Shown one piece after another: positions 8,084-18,531 of a stretch of DNA of 64,000 nucleotides; the first letter of the stretch is position 1; every line of letters starts with the position of its first letter. The translations under genes and the position numbers were made by a program. Source of the DNA: Yoonia vestfoldensis SKA53 (GTDB lineage Bacteria > Pseudomonadota > Alphaproteobacteria > Rhodobacterales > Rhodobacteraceae). The stretch lies in NCBI RefSeq assembly GCF_000152785.1, contig NZ_CH672414.1, forward strand, positions 215,615-279,614, read 5' to 3'. Under the pieces are notes generated by a model. The model saw only the letters and a program-made list of their open reading frames with translations, did no database searches and had not been told where the DNA came from.

Positions 8084-9088
8084 TTGGCCACTGGTGCATT
8101 GACCCCGCCCGCTGACGACATCACTGAATCCGTTCTGGAATTTCCCGACAACTTTTTGTTGATCGACCTGTGCGGTGAATATGACCGCAATCTTACCACC
8201 ATTGAGGACAAGCTGAGCGTGCAGATTTTGCGCCGCGGCAACCTGTTGGCGGTGATCGGCGAGCAGGGGCCGCGTCATGACGCGCTCGAAGTCCTGAAAT
8301 CTTTGTACCAACGGCTCGAGCAGGGCCGCTCGCTGGAGGCTGGCGATATCGACCGCGAATTGCGCATGGGGCCTGCCGGTGCGCCCGGGCCTGTCGACCA
8401 GATCGAATTGTTCAAAGGCGAGATTGCACGGGTCGAGGTCAAGACCCGCAAAAAGCTGGTCGAACCCCGCACCGAGGCGCAAAAAGCCTATGTCAAGGCG
8501 CTGTTCGATCATGAAATGGCCTTTGGTATCGGCCCGGCGGGCACCGGCAAGACCTATCTGGCGGTCGCTGTTGGCGTGAACATGCTGATCAACGGCCATG
8601 TCGACAAGATTATCCTGTCGCGCCCCGCGGTCGAGGCGGGCGAGAAACTGGGCTATCTGCCCGGCGACATGAAGGACAAGGTCGATCCTTACATGCAGCC
8701 GCTTTATGACGCGCTGAACGATTTTCTGCCGGGCAAACAGGCCGCCAAGATGATGGAGGAAAAGGTGATCGAAATCGCGCCTTTGGCCTTCATGCGCGGG
8801 CGCACGCTGTCGAATGCCTTTGTCGTGCTGGACGAGGCGCAGAACGCCACCACCATGCAGATGAAGATGTTCCTGACCCGTCTGGGCCAAGGGTCACGCA
8901 TGGTGATTACCGGCGACCGCACGCAGATCGATTTGCCGCGCGGTGTCAATTCGGGCCTGTGGGATGCCGAACGCCTGTTGAAACATATCCCCAAGATCAG
9001 CTTTAACTATTTCACCTCGAAAGACGTGGTGCGCCACCCGCTGGTCGCTGCGATCATCGAAGCCTACGAGGCGGACGACCCCAAGTGA
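8084..9088 (+). CDS. PhoH family ATPase
   Basis: A 334-residue PhoH-like P-loop protein with Walker [11 protein letters not shown] at residues 148-157 and a Walker B-like VVLDEAQN near 245. The start is TTG with AAAGGAG six bases upstream; no better start exists. PhoH proteins next to ybeY are thought to take part in RNA metabolism, though the exact activity is unsettled. Its stop overlaps the GTG start of ybeY, so the two are coupled. Confidence 0.93.
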   Translation: MATGALTPPADDITESVLEFPDNFLLIDLCGEYDRNLTTIEDKLSVQILRRGNLLAVIGEQGPRHDALEVLKSLYQRLEQGRSLEAGDIDRELRMGPAGAPGPVDQIELFKGEIARVEVKTRKKLVEPRTEAQKAYVKALFDHEMAFGIGPAGTGKTYLAVAVGVNMLINGHVDKIILSRPAVEAGEKLGYLPGDMKDKVDPYMQPLYDALNDFLPGKQAAKMMEEKVIEIAPLAFMRGRTLSNAFVVLDEAQNATTMQMKMFLTRLGQGSRMVITGDRTQIDLPRGVNSGLWDAERLLKHIPKISFNYFTSKDVVRHPLVAAIIEAYEADDPK

Positions 9089-9579
9089 GCGTCGATGTCG
9101 TGGTCGAAGATTTGCGTTGGGCGGCGGTTGATATCGACGCGCTGGCGCAACAGGCCAGTGATGCGGTGTTTGACCGGCTGGGGCTGGAACCGTCGGTGTT
9201 CGAGATCGCGGTTCTGGCCTGTGACGATGCCCGCATCGCCGCGCTGAACGCGGATTTCCGTGGCAAACCGGCGCCGACCAATGTCCTGAGCTGGCCCTCG
9301 GATGAACGCGCGCCCGCCGTCGCGGGCGAGATGCCGCTGCCGCCCGACCCTGTCATGGATACCGAACTGGGCGATATCGCCATCGCCTATGACACCTGCC
9401 TGCGCGAGGCAGAGGCCGCAGGGTCACAATTTATTCATCATTGTCTGCATCTTCTGGTGCATGGCACCCTGCATCTGCTGGGCTTTGATCATGAGCGTGA
9501 CCTTGATGCCACCCTGATGGAGGGTTTAGAGGTTGAGATACTTGGCAAGATGGGTGTTGATAACCCATATAGAGATTGA
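9085..9579 (+). CDS. ybeY: endoribonuclease YbeY (rRNA maturation)
   Basis: A 164-residue metalloprotein with the zinc motif His126-x3-His130-x5-His136 (HGTLHLLGFDH). YbeY takes part in 16S rRNA 3'-end maturation and ribosome quality control. The GTG start overlaps the phoH stop by four bases. An internal stretch (APAVAGEMPLPPDPVMD, about residues 76-92) is longer than in E. coli, as is common in alphaproteobacteria. Confidence 0.95.
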   Translation: MSVDVVVEDLRWAAVDIDALAQQASDAVFDRLGLEPSVFEIAVLACDDARIAALNADFRGKPAPTNVLSWPSDERAPAVAGEMPLPPDPVMDTELGDIAIAYDTCLREAEAAGSQFIHHCLHLLVHGTLHLLGFDHERDLDATLMEGLEVEILGKMGVDNPYRD

Positions 9580-9611
9580 ACGGGGCAAACCGCCCCACGG
9601 ATAAGGATACG

Positions 9612-10499
9612 ATGGGCGATCAGGGCGACGGTTCTTCTAGCGCAGCGCAAAGCGCGCAACAGAACCACAAAGACGAACGGCCGGGCCTGCTGGCGCGTTT
9701 TGGGCTGGGTTTCAAGCCCAAGGTCATGAATGGCGAAACCGGCGAAATAGCACAGGGCGTTTCAACTCCCGAACCGACCGTGCTGGGCATGTTGAACCTG
9801 CGCCGCAAACGGGTCGAAGACGTGGCCGTGCCAAAGACCGACATCGTCGCCGTGCCACTGACCATCACCAAGGATGATCTGGTCAATACCTTCCGTGACA
9901 GCGGCATGACCCGCCTGCCGGTCTATGACACGACGCTGGATACACCCGTCGGCATTGCCAATCTCAAGGATTTCGCGCTGCGCTACGGGTTCAACGGTGG
10001 CACTGCCGATCTTGACCTGCGCGACATGCTGCGCCCCTTGCTGTTCGTGCCGCCCTCGATGCCGCTGGGCGTGCTGCTGCAAAAGATGCAGGCGGAACGT
10101 ATCCATATGGCCTTGGTGATCGACGAATATGGCGGCACGGATGGCCTGCTGACGATCGAGGATCTGATCGAACAGGTCGTGGGCGAGATCGAGGATGAAC
10201 ATGACATCGCCGAGGCGAAAAGCTGGATCATGGAAAAACCCGGTGTCTATCTGGCGCAGGCCCGCACCGACCTGGAGGATTTCGAGGCCGAGATCGGGAT
10301 GAACCTGACCGACCATGACGATATCGACGAGGAAGAGATCGACACTTTGGGCGGTCTGGTGACCATGCTGTCGGGCCATCTGCCCGCGCGCGGCGAGGTG
10401 ATCCAGCATCCCGACGGCCCCGAATTCGAAGTTGTCGATGCCGATCCGCGCCGGATCAAACGGCTGCGCGTACGTCTGAACACCACCCGCGATGCTTGA
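9612..10499 (+). CDS. CorC/HlyC-type CBS-domain protein
   Basis: A 295-residue cytosolic protein with two CBS domains (about residues 65-195; VPKTDIVAVPL..., SMPLGVLLQKMQAERIHMALVIDEYGGTDGLLTIEDLIEQVVGEI) followed by a CorC_HlyC domain ending near residue 290. It lacks the DUF21 membrane domain, as CorC in the ybeY-lnt operon does. The role in magnesium/cobalt efflux is known from enterobacteria and not shown here. I prefer the ATG with AGGA four bases upstream; a TTG overlapping the ybeY stop (9576) is an alternative. Confidence 0.9.
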   Translation: MGDQGDGSSSAAQSAQQNHKDERPGLLARFGLGFKPKVMNGETGEIAQGVSTPEPTVLGMLNLRRKRVEDVAVPKTDIVAVPLTITKDDLVNTFRDSGMTRLPVYDTTLDTPVGIANLKDFALRYGFNGGTADLDLRDMLRPLLFVPPSMPLGVLLQKMQAERIHMALVIDEYGGTDGLLTIEDLIEQVVGEIEDEHDIAEAKSWIMEKPGVYLAQARTDLEDFEAEIGMNLTDHDDIDEEEIDTLGGLVTMLSGHLPARGEVIQHPDGPEFEVVDADPRRIKRLRVRLNTTRDA

Positions 10500-11973
10500 C
10501 AACCTGCCGCGCTGGGCGCGCTTTGGCGTGCTTTTTGCGCTGGGCGTGGGGGCGGCGCTGGGGCAGGCCCCGCTTGATCTGTGGCCTGCGGCCATCGCCG
10601 CACTGGCCCTGTTGCTGGTGTTGCACCGTGACGTTGCCAGCCCGCGTATCGCGGCAGGGCGGGTCTGGTTTTTTGGTCTTGGCTATTTCGCCTTTGCGCT
10701 GCGCTGGATCGTCGAGCCGTTTCTGGTCGATGCCGCCCGCCATGGTTGGATGGCCCCTTTTGCGCTCATTTTCATGGCCTGTGGCGCTGCGCTGTTCTGG
10801 GCTGTCGCAGGCTGGATCGCCAGCCGTATCGCGCCGCGCAGCCAGTTGATGCTGGCCTTGCTGCTGGTGGCGGCTGAAATGACGCGGTCACTGGTCCTGA
10901 CCGGATTTCCTTGGGCGCTGTTGGGGCATATCTGGGTGCCGACATGGATGGCGCAGGCCAGCGCCATTGGCGGGCCGCATCTGCTGACGGGGGTCACGCT
11001 GGTCGCGGCGCTGGCTGTGGCGCGGATCGCGCGGCCTGCGTGGCGGTCGGGGGCGGCGGCATTGTTGGCGCTGCTTTTGGTGGCCATCCTTCTGCGCCCC
11101 GGAGCTGCGCCACAGATCGCCGTGGATGCGCCGATGGTGCGGTTGGTCCAGCCCAATGCACCGCAGCACCAAAAATGGGATGCGGTCTATCGCGACCAAT
11201 TCGTTAACCGATTGCTGGAATTGTCAGGCCAAGGCGACCGGCCCGATCTGATCGTCTGGCCCGAAACGGCGGTGCCTTATCTGCTCAACGAGGTCATCGA
11301 CGATCTGCGTCCGCTGGACGAGGCCGCACGCGGTGCGCCGCTGGTGTTCGGGGTGCAGCGGGTCGATGACGCGGGGCGGTTTTACAATGCGCTGGTGGTG
11401 ATGGCGCAGGGCGGCCGGATTACCGCGACCTATGACAAGCAGCATCTGGTGCCTTTCGGCGAGTATATCCCCTTTGGCGATCTGCTGGGACGGTTCGGTA
11501 TTCGTGGCCTTGCCGTCGCTGATGGCGGCGGATTTGCCGCAGGCACGCTGCCGGGGCCGATTGCGATCCCCGGGATCGGGTTGGCCGTGCCGTTGATCTG
11601 CTACGAAGGTATCTTTGCCGAGGAAATCGTGGCCGGCCCCGACCGGCCGCGGCTGTTGCTTTTGATCACTAATGACGGCTGGTTCGGGCAGGCGGCAGGC
11701 CCGCATCAGCACCTTGCCCAAGCGCGGCTGCGCGCCATCGAACAGGGCTTGCCGATGGTGCGTGTGGGCAATACCGGCATATCCGCGATGATCGACGCGC
11801 AGGGCAGGATCACCGCAGCGCTGCCGCTGGGCGTGGATGGCGCGCTGGATGCACCATTGCCCGCGGTGCGCGCTGCCCCGGTCTATACCGCTTTGGGCGA
11901 TTGGCCGGTCGGGCTGTTGCTGCTTCTGGGGATCGCGATCTGCGCCATTAACCGCAAACGCGATAGCGATTGA
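10492..11973 (+). CDS. lnt: apolipoprotein N-acyltransferase
   Basis: A 493-residue inner-membrane enzyme that adds the third acyl chain to lipoproteins. The N-terminal half has about six hydrophobic segments, and a final one lies near 465-485. The nitrilase-like periplasmic domain has the catalytic triad Glu258 (WPETA), Lys316 ([12 protein letters not shown]) and Cys370 (ICYEGIF). The start overlaps the corC stop by eight bases. Confidence 0.96.
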   Translation: MLDNLPRWARFGVLFALGVGAALGQAPLDLWPAAIAALALLLVLHRDVASPRIAAGRVWFFGLGYFAFALRWIVEPFLVDAARHGWMAPFALIFMACGAALFWAVAGWIASRIAPRSQLMLALLLVAAEMTRSLVLTGFPWALLGHIWVPTWMAQASAIGGPHLLTGVTLVAALAVARIARPAWRSGAAALLALLLVAILLRPGAAPQIAVDAPMVRLVQPNAPQHQKWDAVYRDQFVNRLLELSGQGDRPDLIVWPETAVPYLLNEVIDDLRPLDEAARGAPLVFGVQRVDDAGRFYNALVVMAQGGRITATYDKQHLVPFGEYIPFGDLLGRFGIRGLAVADGGGFAAGTLPGPIAIPGIGLAVPLICYEGIFAEEIVAGPDRPRLLLLITNDGWFGQAAGPHQHLAQARLRAIEQGLPMVRVGNTGISAMIDAQGRITAALPLGVDGALDAPLPAVRAAPVYTALGDWPVGLLLLLGIAICAINRKRDSD

Positions 11974-12008
11974 CGCATTCGCCGCCACACCATAGACGGG
12001 TGGTTGGT

Positions 12009-12055
12009 TCTGTCACAACGGCTTCCTGGCGTGACAGGTTTTTCATATCGGAGCA
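12009..12055 (+). promoter_or_regulatory. SAM/SAH riboswitch upstream of metK
   Basis: The leader of metK contains a stem CTGTCAC (12010-12016) / GTGACAG (12031-12037) with loop AACGGCTTCCTGGC, then a pyrimidine/A-rich linker and GGAGC (12050-12054). GGAGC can pair with GCTTCC of the loop (one U bulged), giving the H-type pseudoknot of the SAM/SAH riboswitch class, which is described from Rhodobacterales metK leaders. Because GGAGC is also the Shine-Dalgarno sequence eight bases before the ATG, ligand-stabilised pseudoknot formation should block translation of SAM synthetase. Confidence 0.9.
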
Positions 12056-12062
12056 CGTCCCC

Positions 12063-13244
12063 ATGGCAAGACAAGACTATATTTTCACCTCGGAATCCGT
12101 TTCCGAGGGGCATCCTGATAAGGTTTGCGACCGCATTTCCGACGCGGTGCTGGATGCCTTTCTGGCCGAGGAACCGCAGGCGCGGGTCGCCTGTGAAACC
12201 TTTGCTACCACCAACCGTGTTGTCATCGGGGGCGAAGTCGGGTTGACCGACAAGTCCCGCCTGACCGAATTCATGGGCCGGATCGAAGGGATCGCACGCG
12301 ATGCCATCAAGGATATCGGCTATGAGCAGGACGCATTCCATCATGCCACCTGCGAGATCACTAATCTGTTGCACGGCCAGTCCGCCCATATCGCCCAAGG
12401 TGTCGATGCCGCCGAGGGCAAGGATGAAGGTGCCGGTGATCAGGGCATCATGTTTGGTTATGCCACCACCGAAACCGATGCGCTGATGCCTGCGCCGATC
12501 CAATATGCCCATGCCATCCTGCGCCGTCTGGCCGAGGTGCGCAAATCGGGTCAGGAGCCGACCCTGCGCCCCGATGCGAAAAGTCAGGTGTCTGTGCGTT
12601 ACGAAGGCGGCAAGCCTGTTGAGGTGACATCCATCGTGCTGTCCACTCAGCACCAGTTCGAAAGCCAGACCAGCGCCGATATCCGCGCCATCGTCGAACC
12701 CTATATCCGCGAGGTCCTGCCTGCGGGTTTCATCACCGAGGCGACCAAATGGTGGGTCAACCCGACCGGCACCTTCGTGATCGGCGGACCCGACGGTGAT
12801 GCCGGTCTGACCGGGCGCAAGATCATCGTTGACACCTATGGCGGTGCCGCGCCGCATGGCGGCGGCGCGTTTTCCGGCAAGGACCCGACCAAGGTGGACC
12901 GCTCCGCCGCCTATGCCGCGCGCTATCTGGCCAAGAATGTGGTCGCCGCCGGCATGGCAGACCGCTGCACGATCCAGCTCAGCTATGCGATTGGCGTGGC
13001 GCAGCCTTTGTCGATCTATGCCGATACACACGGCACGGGCGAGGTTGATCCGGTTGCGATCGAACGTGCGGTGGCACAGGTCATGGATCTGACGCCCCGC
13101 GGCATCCGCGAACATCTGCAGCTGAACCGGCCGATCTATGCCCGCACGTCGGCTTACGGCCATTTCGGCCGCGCGCCTGACGCTGATGGCGGGTTCAGCT
13201 GGGAAAAGACCGATCTGGTCGAGGCCCTGCGCCGCGCGGTGTAA
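12063..13244 (+). CDS. metK: S-adenosylmethionine synthase
   Basis: A 393-residue SAM synthetase that joins ATP and methionine. The N-terminal [13 protein letters not shown] motif and the glycine-rich [19 protein letters not shown] loop are intact. MARQDYIF is taken as the start because it follows the riboswitch Shine-Dalgarno; an open frame extends upstream without a ribosome site. A 26-base perfect palindrome lies just after the stop. Confidence 0.97.
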   Translation: MARQDYIFTSESVSEGHPDKVCDRISDAVLDAFLAEEPQARVACETFATTNRVVIGGEVGLTDKSRLTEFMGRIEGIARDAIKDIGYEQDAFHHATCEITNLLHGQSAHIAQGVDAAEGKDEGAGDQGIMFGYATTETDALMPAPIQYAHAILRRLAEVRKSGQEPTLRPDAKSQVSVRYEGGKPVEVTSIVLSTQHQFESQTSADIRAIVEPYIREVLPAGFITEATKWWVNPTGTFVIGGPDGDAGLTGRKIIVDTYGGAAPHGGGAFSGKDPTKVDRSAAYAARYLAKNVVAAGMADRCTIQLSYAIGVAQPLSIYADTHGTGEVDPVAIERAVAQVMDLTPRGIREHLQLNRPIYARTSAYGHFGRAPDADGGFSWEKTDLVEALRRAV

Positions 13245-13246
13245 AG

Positions 13247-13272
13247 GTAAGGTGGATCATGATCCACCTTAC
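13247..13272. terminator. 26-base perfect palindrome after metK (REP-like, copy 3)
   Basis: GTAAGGTGGATCATGATCC followed by ACCTTAC is perfectly self-complementary over 26 bases, starting three bases after the metK stop. No T-run follows, so it is not a classic intrinsic terminator; it may slow exonucleases or aid termination. Its arms match the palindromes after irr and miaB. Confidence 0.65.
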
Positions 13273-13313
13273 GCCGATTGCCATGCGGCGGCGGGATTGC
13301 TACATGCCGCCGC

Positions 13314-14027
13314 ATGACCAAGACACAACATCCTTCGGGCGCGCCCTGGCGCAATTTCTATGGCCGCTTTCGTGGCAAGACGATCCGTGCGAGCCAGCAC
13401 GATTATCTTGAAAATGACCTCGACCCGCTGTCGCCCGGCCCGGTCAGCTGGGACGCCAACCCTGACCGCCTTGCGCTTGATCTGGGCGCGCTGTTTGCGG
13501 GCAAGGATGTCTGGCTGGAAATCGGCTTTGGCGGTGGTGAGCATCTGGTGCATATGGCGCAGAGCTATCCGGGCATCGGGATCATTGGGGCCGAACCTTT
13601 TATCAACGGCGTGGCGATGCTCTTGGGCAAGATCCGCAAGGCCGGGGTCGATAACCTCGCCGTGCATCCCGGTGATGTCCGCGATCTGTTCGATGTGCTG
13701 CCCGCGCAGTCGATTTCGCGTGTCTTCCTGAACTATCCCGATCCTTGGCCCAAGAAACGCCACCATCGCCGCCGGTTCGTCACCCCCGAACATCTGGCCC
13801 CCCTGCACCGCGTGATGAAACCGGGGGCCGTGCTGCGCGTGGCGACCGATATTCCCGATTACGTCCGCCAGACGCTGGAAGAAGTGCCGTGCCAGGGCTT
13901 TGACTGGCTGGCTGAAACCCCTGCCGATTGGCGCAAGCCTTGGGCTGACTGGATTTCGACGCGCTATGAACAAAAGGCTTTGCGCGAAGGCCGCGTGCCG
14001 CATTACCTGACCTTCGTCAGGGTTTAA
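13314..14027 (+). CDS. trmB: tRNA (guanine-N7)-methyltransferase
   Basis: A 237-residue SAM-dependent methyltransferase for m7G46 in tRNA. The SAM-binding motif is [31 protein letters not shown] is the family signature; DIPDY and the C-terminal [12 protein letters not shown] segment fit Trm[10 protein letters not shown] is taken as the start rather than an upstream ATG at 13278, which is in the metK-trmB spacer. Confidence 0.95.
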   Translation: MTKTQHPSGAPWRNFYGRFRGKTIRASQHDYLENDLDPLSPGPVSWDANPDRLALDLGALFAGKDVWLEIGFGGGEHLVHMAQSYPGIGIIGAEPFINGVAMLLGKIRKAGVDNLAVHPGDVRDLFDVLPAQSISRVFLNYPDPWPKKRHHRRRFVTPEHLAPLHRVMKPGAVLRVATDIPDYVRQTLEEVPCQGFDWLAETPADWRKPWADWISTRYEQKALREGRVPHYLTFVRV

Positions 14028-14038
14028 GGACTTATCTG

Positions 14039-14070
14039 CCTCCGGCGGGGATATTTATGCTCGAACGATG
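14039..14070 (+). repeat. recurrent intergenic motif, family B, copy 1
   Basis: CCTCCGGCGGGGATATTTAT followed by GCTCGAACGATG. Near-identical copies lie at 35422-35454 and 56427-56459. The copy sits between trmB and aroA. Function is unknown; CCTCCGGCGG includes a small GC-rich inverted repeat. Confidence 0.7.
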
Positions 14071-14136
14071 GGGGCCCGTGATGGACCCTTTGCGCGCACT
14101 GCGGTATCAGGGGGCGCAAACACCAAGGAACCATTC

Positions 14137-15489
14137 ATGTCTTCCCATGCGACCCCCATTCCGATGATGTCCAGCGCCTGTGGCCCCTTGCAGGGACAGG
14201 CGCATGTGCCGGGCGACAAGTCGATCTCGCACAGGTCGTTGATACTGGGCGCGATGTGTATTGGCGAGACCCGCATCACCGGCCTGCTGGAAGGCGATGA
14301 CGTGCTGGACACCGCCAAAGCCATGCGCGCCTTTGGTGCCGAAGTCACCGATCATGGCGGTGGGCAATGGTCGGTGCGCGGGGTCGGGGTGGGCGGATTT
14401 GCCGAACCTGACCACGTGATCGATTGCGGCAATTCCGGTACTGGTGTCCGCCTGATCATGGGAGCCATGGCCACCACGCCGATCACGGTGACATTCACCG
14501 GTGATGCATCCTTGAACGGCCGTCCGATGGGGCGGGTGACCGATCCTTTGGCATTGTTTGGCACGCGCGCGGTAGGCCGTGCCGGTGGGCGCTTGCCGAT
14601 GACCTTGGTGGGCGCTGCGGGTCCGGTGCCTGTCCGCTATGTTGTGCCGGTGCCATCGGCGCAGGTGAAATCGGCAGTACTGCTGGCGGGGTTGAACGCG
14701 CCCGGCCAGACCGTCGTGATCGAGAAGGAAGCGACGCGCGATCATACCGAGCGCATGTTGCAAGGTTTCGGTGCGACGCTGACGGTCGAGGATACTGATG
14801 AAGGCCGCGTGATCACCCTGACCGGCCAGCCCGAATTGCAGCCGCAGGATATTGTCGTGCCGCGCGATCCGTCATCCGCCGCCTTTCCGGTCTGTGCGGC
14901 CTTGATCGTGCCTGGGTCGGATGTTCTGGTCCCCAATATCGGGCTGAACCCGACGCGCGCGGGTCTGTTCACCACTTTGCAGGAAATGGGTGCCGATCTG
15001 ACCTTTGAGAACCTGCGCAGCGAGGGGGGCGAGCCTGTGGCCGATCTGCGCGCGCGGTTTTCGCCTGACCTGCGCGGGATCACCGTGCCGGCGGACCGTG
15101 CGGCCAGCATGATCGACGAATATCCGGTCTTGTCCGTGGTCGCGGCCTTTGCGCAGGGTGTGACCGACATGCCCGGCGTCAAGGAATTGCGGGTCAAGGA
15201 AAGCGACCGGATCGATGCGATGGCGCAGGGGCTGCGGGCCGCCGGTGTCACTGTGGACGAAGGCCCTGATTGGTGGCGCGTCACCGGGGTGGGCCACGGC
15301 CATGTGCCGGGCGGTGTGACGGTGCAAAGCCGTCTGGACCACCGGATCGCCATGGCGTTTCTGGTCATGGGGATGGCGGCGCAGAACCCTGTCATCGTTG
15401 ATGATGCAGCACCGATCACCACATCTTTTCCGATTTTCGAGCCTTTGATGAATGATCTGGGTGCGCAGATCGCACGGATCAGCGCATGA
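14137..15489 (+). CDS. aroA: 3-phosphoshikimate 1-carboxyvinyltransferase (EPSP synthase)
   Basis: A 450-residue EPSP synthase, the sixth step of the shikimate pathway (shikimate-3-P plus PEP). Lys28 in [16 protein letters not shown] binds [11 protein letters not shown] near 110 and LRVKESDRI near 370 are conserved active-site stretches. AAGGA precedes the chosen ATG. The sequence NSGTG with Gly100-region residues resembles either EPSPS class; class cannot be fixed by eye. The ATGA overlap with cmk shows coupling. Confidence 0.96.
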   Translation: MSSHATPIPMMSSACGPLQGQAHVPGDKSISHRSLILGAMCIGETRITGLLEGDDVLDTAKAMRAFGAEVTDHGGGQWSVRGVGVGGFAEPDHVIDCGNSGTGVRLIMGAMATTPITVTFTGDASLNGRPMGRVTDPLALFGTRAVGRAGGRLPMTLVGAAGPVPVRYVVPVPSAQVKSAVLLAGLNAPGQTVVIEKEATRDHTERMLQGFGATLTVEDTDEGRVITLTGQPELQPQDIVVPRDPSSAAFPVCAALIVPGSDVLVPNIGLNPTRAGLFTTLQEMGADLTFENLRSEGGEPVADLRARFSPDLRGITVPADRAASMIDEYPVLSVVAAFAQGVTDMPGVKELRVKESDRIDAMAQGLRAAGVTVDEGPDWWRVTGVGHGHVPGGVTVQSRLDHRIAMAFLVMGMAAQNPVIVDDAAPITTSFPIFEPLMNDLGAQIARISA

Positions 15490-16106
15490 GCTTTACCGTC
15501 GCCATCGACGGGCCTGCGGCGGCGGGCAAGGGGACGATTTCCAAGGCGGTGGCAGTGCATTTCGGTTTTGCGCATCTGGATACCGGGCTTTTGTATCGCG
15601 CGGTCGGCGCCAAGGTGTTGGCGGGCGCTGATCCGGTGGCAGCAGCGCGCGCGCTGGACCCCGCGGATCTGGACGGTGACGCCCTGCGCACAGCCGAAGT
15701 CGCGCAGGCCGCAAGCCGCGTGGCGACTGACCCCGCCGTGCGCGATGCGCTGACCGCCTTCCAGCGTGGGTTTGCCGCGCGCCCCGGTGGGGCGGTGCTG
15801 GATGGCCGCGACATCGGCACGGTGATCTGTCCGGGCGCACAGGTCAAACTGTTCGTCACCGCATCTGCCGCGTGCCGCGCGGAACGGCGCTGGAAGGAAT
15901 TGCAGGCTCAGGGCAGCGACATGACTTTGGAAACTGTGCTGGCCGACGTGCAGGCGCGTGATGCGCGCGATGCAGGCCGCGCGACAGCACCTTTGGCAGC
16001 CGCGGCGGATGCGGTGCTGATCGACACCTCGGATATGAGCATCGCGGATGCTGTGGCGCGCACCATTGCCGTCATTGCGGCTGCGCAAAAATCCTTGCAA
16101 GGCTAG
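15486..16106 (+). CDS. cmk: cytidylate kinase
   Basis: A 206-residue (d)CMP kinase. The P-loop is GPAAAGKGT at residues 9-17, followed by the LDTGLLYRA substrate motif and [11 protein letters not shown]. It converts CMP to CDP. aroA-cmk-rpsA is a conserved bacterial order. It is slightly shorter than the E. coli enzyme (227 residues) but has all motifs. Confidence 0.95.
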   Translation: MSFTVAIDGPAAAGKGTISKAVAVHFGFAHLDTGLLYRAVGAKVLAGADPVAAARALDPADLDGDALRTAEVAQAASRVATDPAVRDALTAFQRGFAARPGGAVLDGRDIGTVICPGAQVKLFVTASAACRAERRWKELQAQGSDMTLETVLADVQARDARDAGRATAPLAAAADAVLIDTSDMSIADAVARTIAVIAAAQKSLQG

Positions 16107-16296
16107 GGCAGGCGGCCTATACGCCCCCCTGTCGAAGTGCCGATGACAGGCGCGGACGTGAGACTTGGGCAGGGTCGGTATGCACCGGCCCTGTTGTTTT
16201 ACATTCGCATCGGCCCGCGACCAAATCGAAACACAAAGACCGGCGGAGACAACCGCTCGGCCCGTATAAAACCAAACGTTAGGAAAACGACGCCAC
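16107..16296 (+). promoter_or_regulatory. cmk-rpsA intergenic region / rpsA leader
   Basis: A 190-base spacer before rpsA. It contains GCAGGGTCGGTATGCACC followed by GGCCCTG, a possible imperfect hairpin, and an AGGA only 12 bases before the ATG. S1 mRNAs are often autoregulated through structured leaders with weak Shine-Dalgarno sequences; that this leader works so is inference. Confidence 0.4.
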
Positions 16297-17967
16297 ATGG
16301 CAAATACAATGGACGAGTTTGAAGCACTCTTGAACGAAAGCTTCGAAATGGACACACCCGCTGAAGGGTCTGTCGTCAAAGGCAAGGTGATCGCGATCGA
16401 AGCGGGCCAGGCCATCATCGATGTCGGCTACAAGATGGAAGGCCGTATCGATCTCAAAGAATTCGCAAATCCCGGCGAAGCCCCTGATATCAAAGTTGGT
16501 GACACGGTCGAAGTGTTCCTGCGTCAGGTCGAAAACGCCCGTGGCGAAGCCGTCATTTCGCGTGAAATGGCCCGCCGCGAAGAAGCCTGGGATCGTCTGG
16601 AAAAAGCCTATGCTGACGAAGAACGCGTTGATGGCGCAATCTTTGGCCGCGTCAAAGGCGGGTTCACCGTGGACCTTGGCGGCGCTGTTGCGTTCCTGCC
16701 AGGCAGCCAGGTTGACGTCCGCCCCGTGCGCGATGCTGGCCCGTTGATGAACATGAAGCAGCCGTTCCAGATTTTGAAAATGGACCGTCGTCGGGGCAAC
16801 ATCGTTGTGTCGCGCCGTGCGATCTTGGAAGAATCGCGTGCTGAGCAGCGTGCCGAAGTCATCGGCAACCTGACCGAAGGTCAGGAAGTTGACGGCGTGG
16901 TCAAGAACATCACCGAATACGGTGCGTTCGTTGATCTGGGCGGCGTTGACGGCCTGCTGCACGTCACCGACATGGCATGGCGCCGTGTGAACCACCCGTC
17001 CGAGATTCTTGCCATCGGCGAGACGATCAAGGTGCAGGTGATCAAGATCAACAAAGAAACCCACCGTATTTCCTTGGGCATGAAGCAGCTGCAAGAAGAT
17101 CCGTGGGATGCTGTCGAAGCCAAGTTCTCCTTGGGTTCGGTCCATCAGGGCCGCGTGACCAACATCACCGATTACGGCGCATTTGTTGAGCTGGAAGCAG
17201 GCGTTGAAGGTCTGGTTCACGTGTCCGAGATGTCCTGGACCAAGAAAAACGTACATCCCGGCAAGATCGTTTCGACCTCTCAGGAAGTCGAAGTCATGGT
17301 GCTGGAAATCGACAGCGCGAAACGCCGCGTGTCGCTTGGCCTGAAACAGACACAGCGTAACCCATGGGAAGTGTTTGCAGAAACCCATCCTGAGGGCACC
17401 GAGGTTGAAGGCGAAGTCAAGAACATCACCGAATTCGGTCTGTTCATTGGCCTTGAAGGCGACATCGACGGTATGGTCCACCTGTCTGATCTGACATGGG
17501 ATGGCCGTGGCGAAGATGTAATCGGCGATTTCCGCAAGGGTGACATGGTCAAGGCCAAGGTCGCAGAAGTTGACGTCGAAAAAGAACGCATCAGCCTGTC
17601 GATCAAGGCACTGGACAGCGATCCGTTCGCGGATGCGATTGGCGGCGTCAAGCGCGGCTCGATCATCACTGTCGAAGTCACCAAGATCGAAGACGGCGGC
17701 ATCGAGGTCGAATATGAAGGCATGAAATCCTTCATCCGTCGGTCCGACCTGTCGCGTGACCGTGCCGAACAGCGCCCAGAGCGTTTTGGCGCCGGTGACA
17801 AGGTCGACGTGCGCGTCACCAACATCGACAGCAAGACCCGCAAGCTGGGCCTGTCGATCAAGGCACGCGAGATCGCGGAAGAAAAAGAAGCTGTCGAACA
17901 GTTTGGCTCGTCGGATTCCGGCGCGTCGCTGGGTGACATTCTGGGGGCCGCGCTCAAGCGCGACTAA
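16297..17967 (+). CDS. rpsA: 30S ribosomal protein S1
   Basis: A 556-residue S1 with six OB-fold S1 repeats, recognised by recurring units such as VKNITEYGAFVDLGGVDGLLHVTDMAW, VTNITDYGAFVELEAGVEGLVHVSEMSW and VKNITEFGLFIGLEGDIDGMVHLSDLTW. It unwinds mRNA and places it on the 30S subunit. Length is normal for alphaproteobacteria. Codon use is strongly biased, as expected for high expression. An intrinsic terminator follows. Confidence 0.97.
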   Translation: MANTMDEFEALLNESFEMDTPAEGSVVKGKVIAIEAGQAIIDVGYKMEGRIDLKEFANPGEAPDIKVGDTVEVFLRQVENARGEAVISREMARREEAWDRLEKAYADEERVDGAIFGRVKGGFTVDLGGAVAFLPGSQVDVRPVRDAGPLMNMKQPFQILKMDRRRGNIVVSRRAILEESRAEQRAEVIGNLTEGQEVDGVVKNITEYGAFVDLGGVDGLLHVTDMAWRRVNHPSEILAIGETIKVQVIKINKETHRISLGMKQLQEDPWDAVEAKFSLGSVHQGRVTNITDYGAFVELEAGVEGLVHVSEMSWTKKNVHPGKIVSTSQEVEVMVLEIDSAKRRVSLGLKQTQRNPWEVFAETHPEGTEVEGEVKNITEFGLFIGLEGDIDGMVHLSDLTWDGRGEDVIGDFRKGDMVKAKVAEVDVEKERISLSIKALDSDPFADAIGGVKRGSIITVEVTKIEDGGIEVEYEGMKSFIRRSDLSRDRAEQRPERFGAGDKVDVRVTNIDSKTRKLGLSIKAREIAEEKEAVEQFGSSDSGASLGDILGAALKRD

Positions 17968-17991
17968 CCCGGTTTCGACCGTTCAAATCAG

Positions 17992-18027
17992 CCCCGCCAC
18001 ACGCGATTGTGGCGGGGTTTTTCTTTT
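17992..18027 (+). terminator. intrinsic terminator after rpsA
   Basis: CCCCGCCACA (17992-18001), loop CGCGAT, then TGTGGCGGGG and TTTTTCTTTTT. This is a strong GC stem with a T-rich tail, 25 bases after the rpsA stop. Confidence 0.93.
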
Positions 18028-18240
18028 TGCGGGTTGCGAATCGGTGTGCTGCTGCGGCGCTGCAGCACGCAGGGTCGGTGCCGATCTGACGAAAAAGCAT
18101 CAAACTTCCCTGTAAATTCAGGCGCTTTGCGGCAAAAAACAGCAAAAGCGACGAAAGCGATGCTTTCCGTATCGGGTCTTTGTTTCTATAGTTTGCCGGA
18201 TCGCGTCTGCCCGCGTATTGCCAAACCAAAGGATGCTGCC

Positions 18241-18522
18241 ATGATCCGTTCGGAACTGATCCAGAAAATTGCCGACGAAAATCCGCACCTGTACCAGCGG
18301 GATGTCGAAAAGATCGTGAACACCATCTTCGACAGGATCACCGATGCGATGGCGCAGGGCAACCGTGTCGAATTGCGCGGCTTTGGCGCATTCTCGGTGA
18401 AAAAGCGCGACCCGCGTCTGGGCCGCAACCCCCGCACCGGCGAGGCGGTCGAGGTTGATGAAAAACATGTGCCGTTCTTCAAGACGGGCAAATTGTTGCG
18501 CGACCGGCTGAACGGGCTGTAA
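18241..18522 (+). CDS. ihfB: integration host factor subunit beta
   Basis: A 93-residue HU/IHF-fold protein. [17 protein letters not shown], the [22 protein letters not shown] beta-arm and [15 protein letters not shown] fit IHF-beta. It bends DNA as a heterodimer with IhfA. An open frame extends upstream, but the ATG at 18241 aligns with the family. The 213 bases before it contain no gene that I can support. Confidence 0.95.
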   Translation: MIRSELIQKIADENPHLYQRDVEKIVNTIFDRITDAMAQGNRVELRGFGAFSVKKRDPRLGRNPRTGEAVEVDEKHVPFFKTGKLLRDRLNGL

Positions 18523-18531
18523 GAGGGTCTT

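Noticed and set aside
14742..16418. Very long minus-strand open frame opposite aroA and cmk (558 codons)
   Set aside because: It is the antisense shadow of two well-supported genes; its translation is Arg/Pro/His-rich and has no recognisable domain. High GC lowers stop frequency on the opposite strand.
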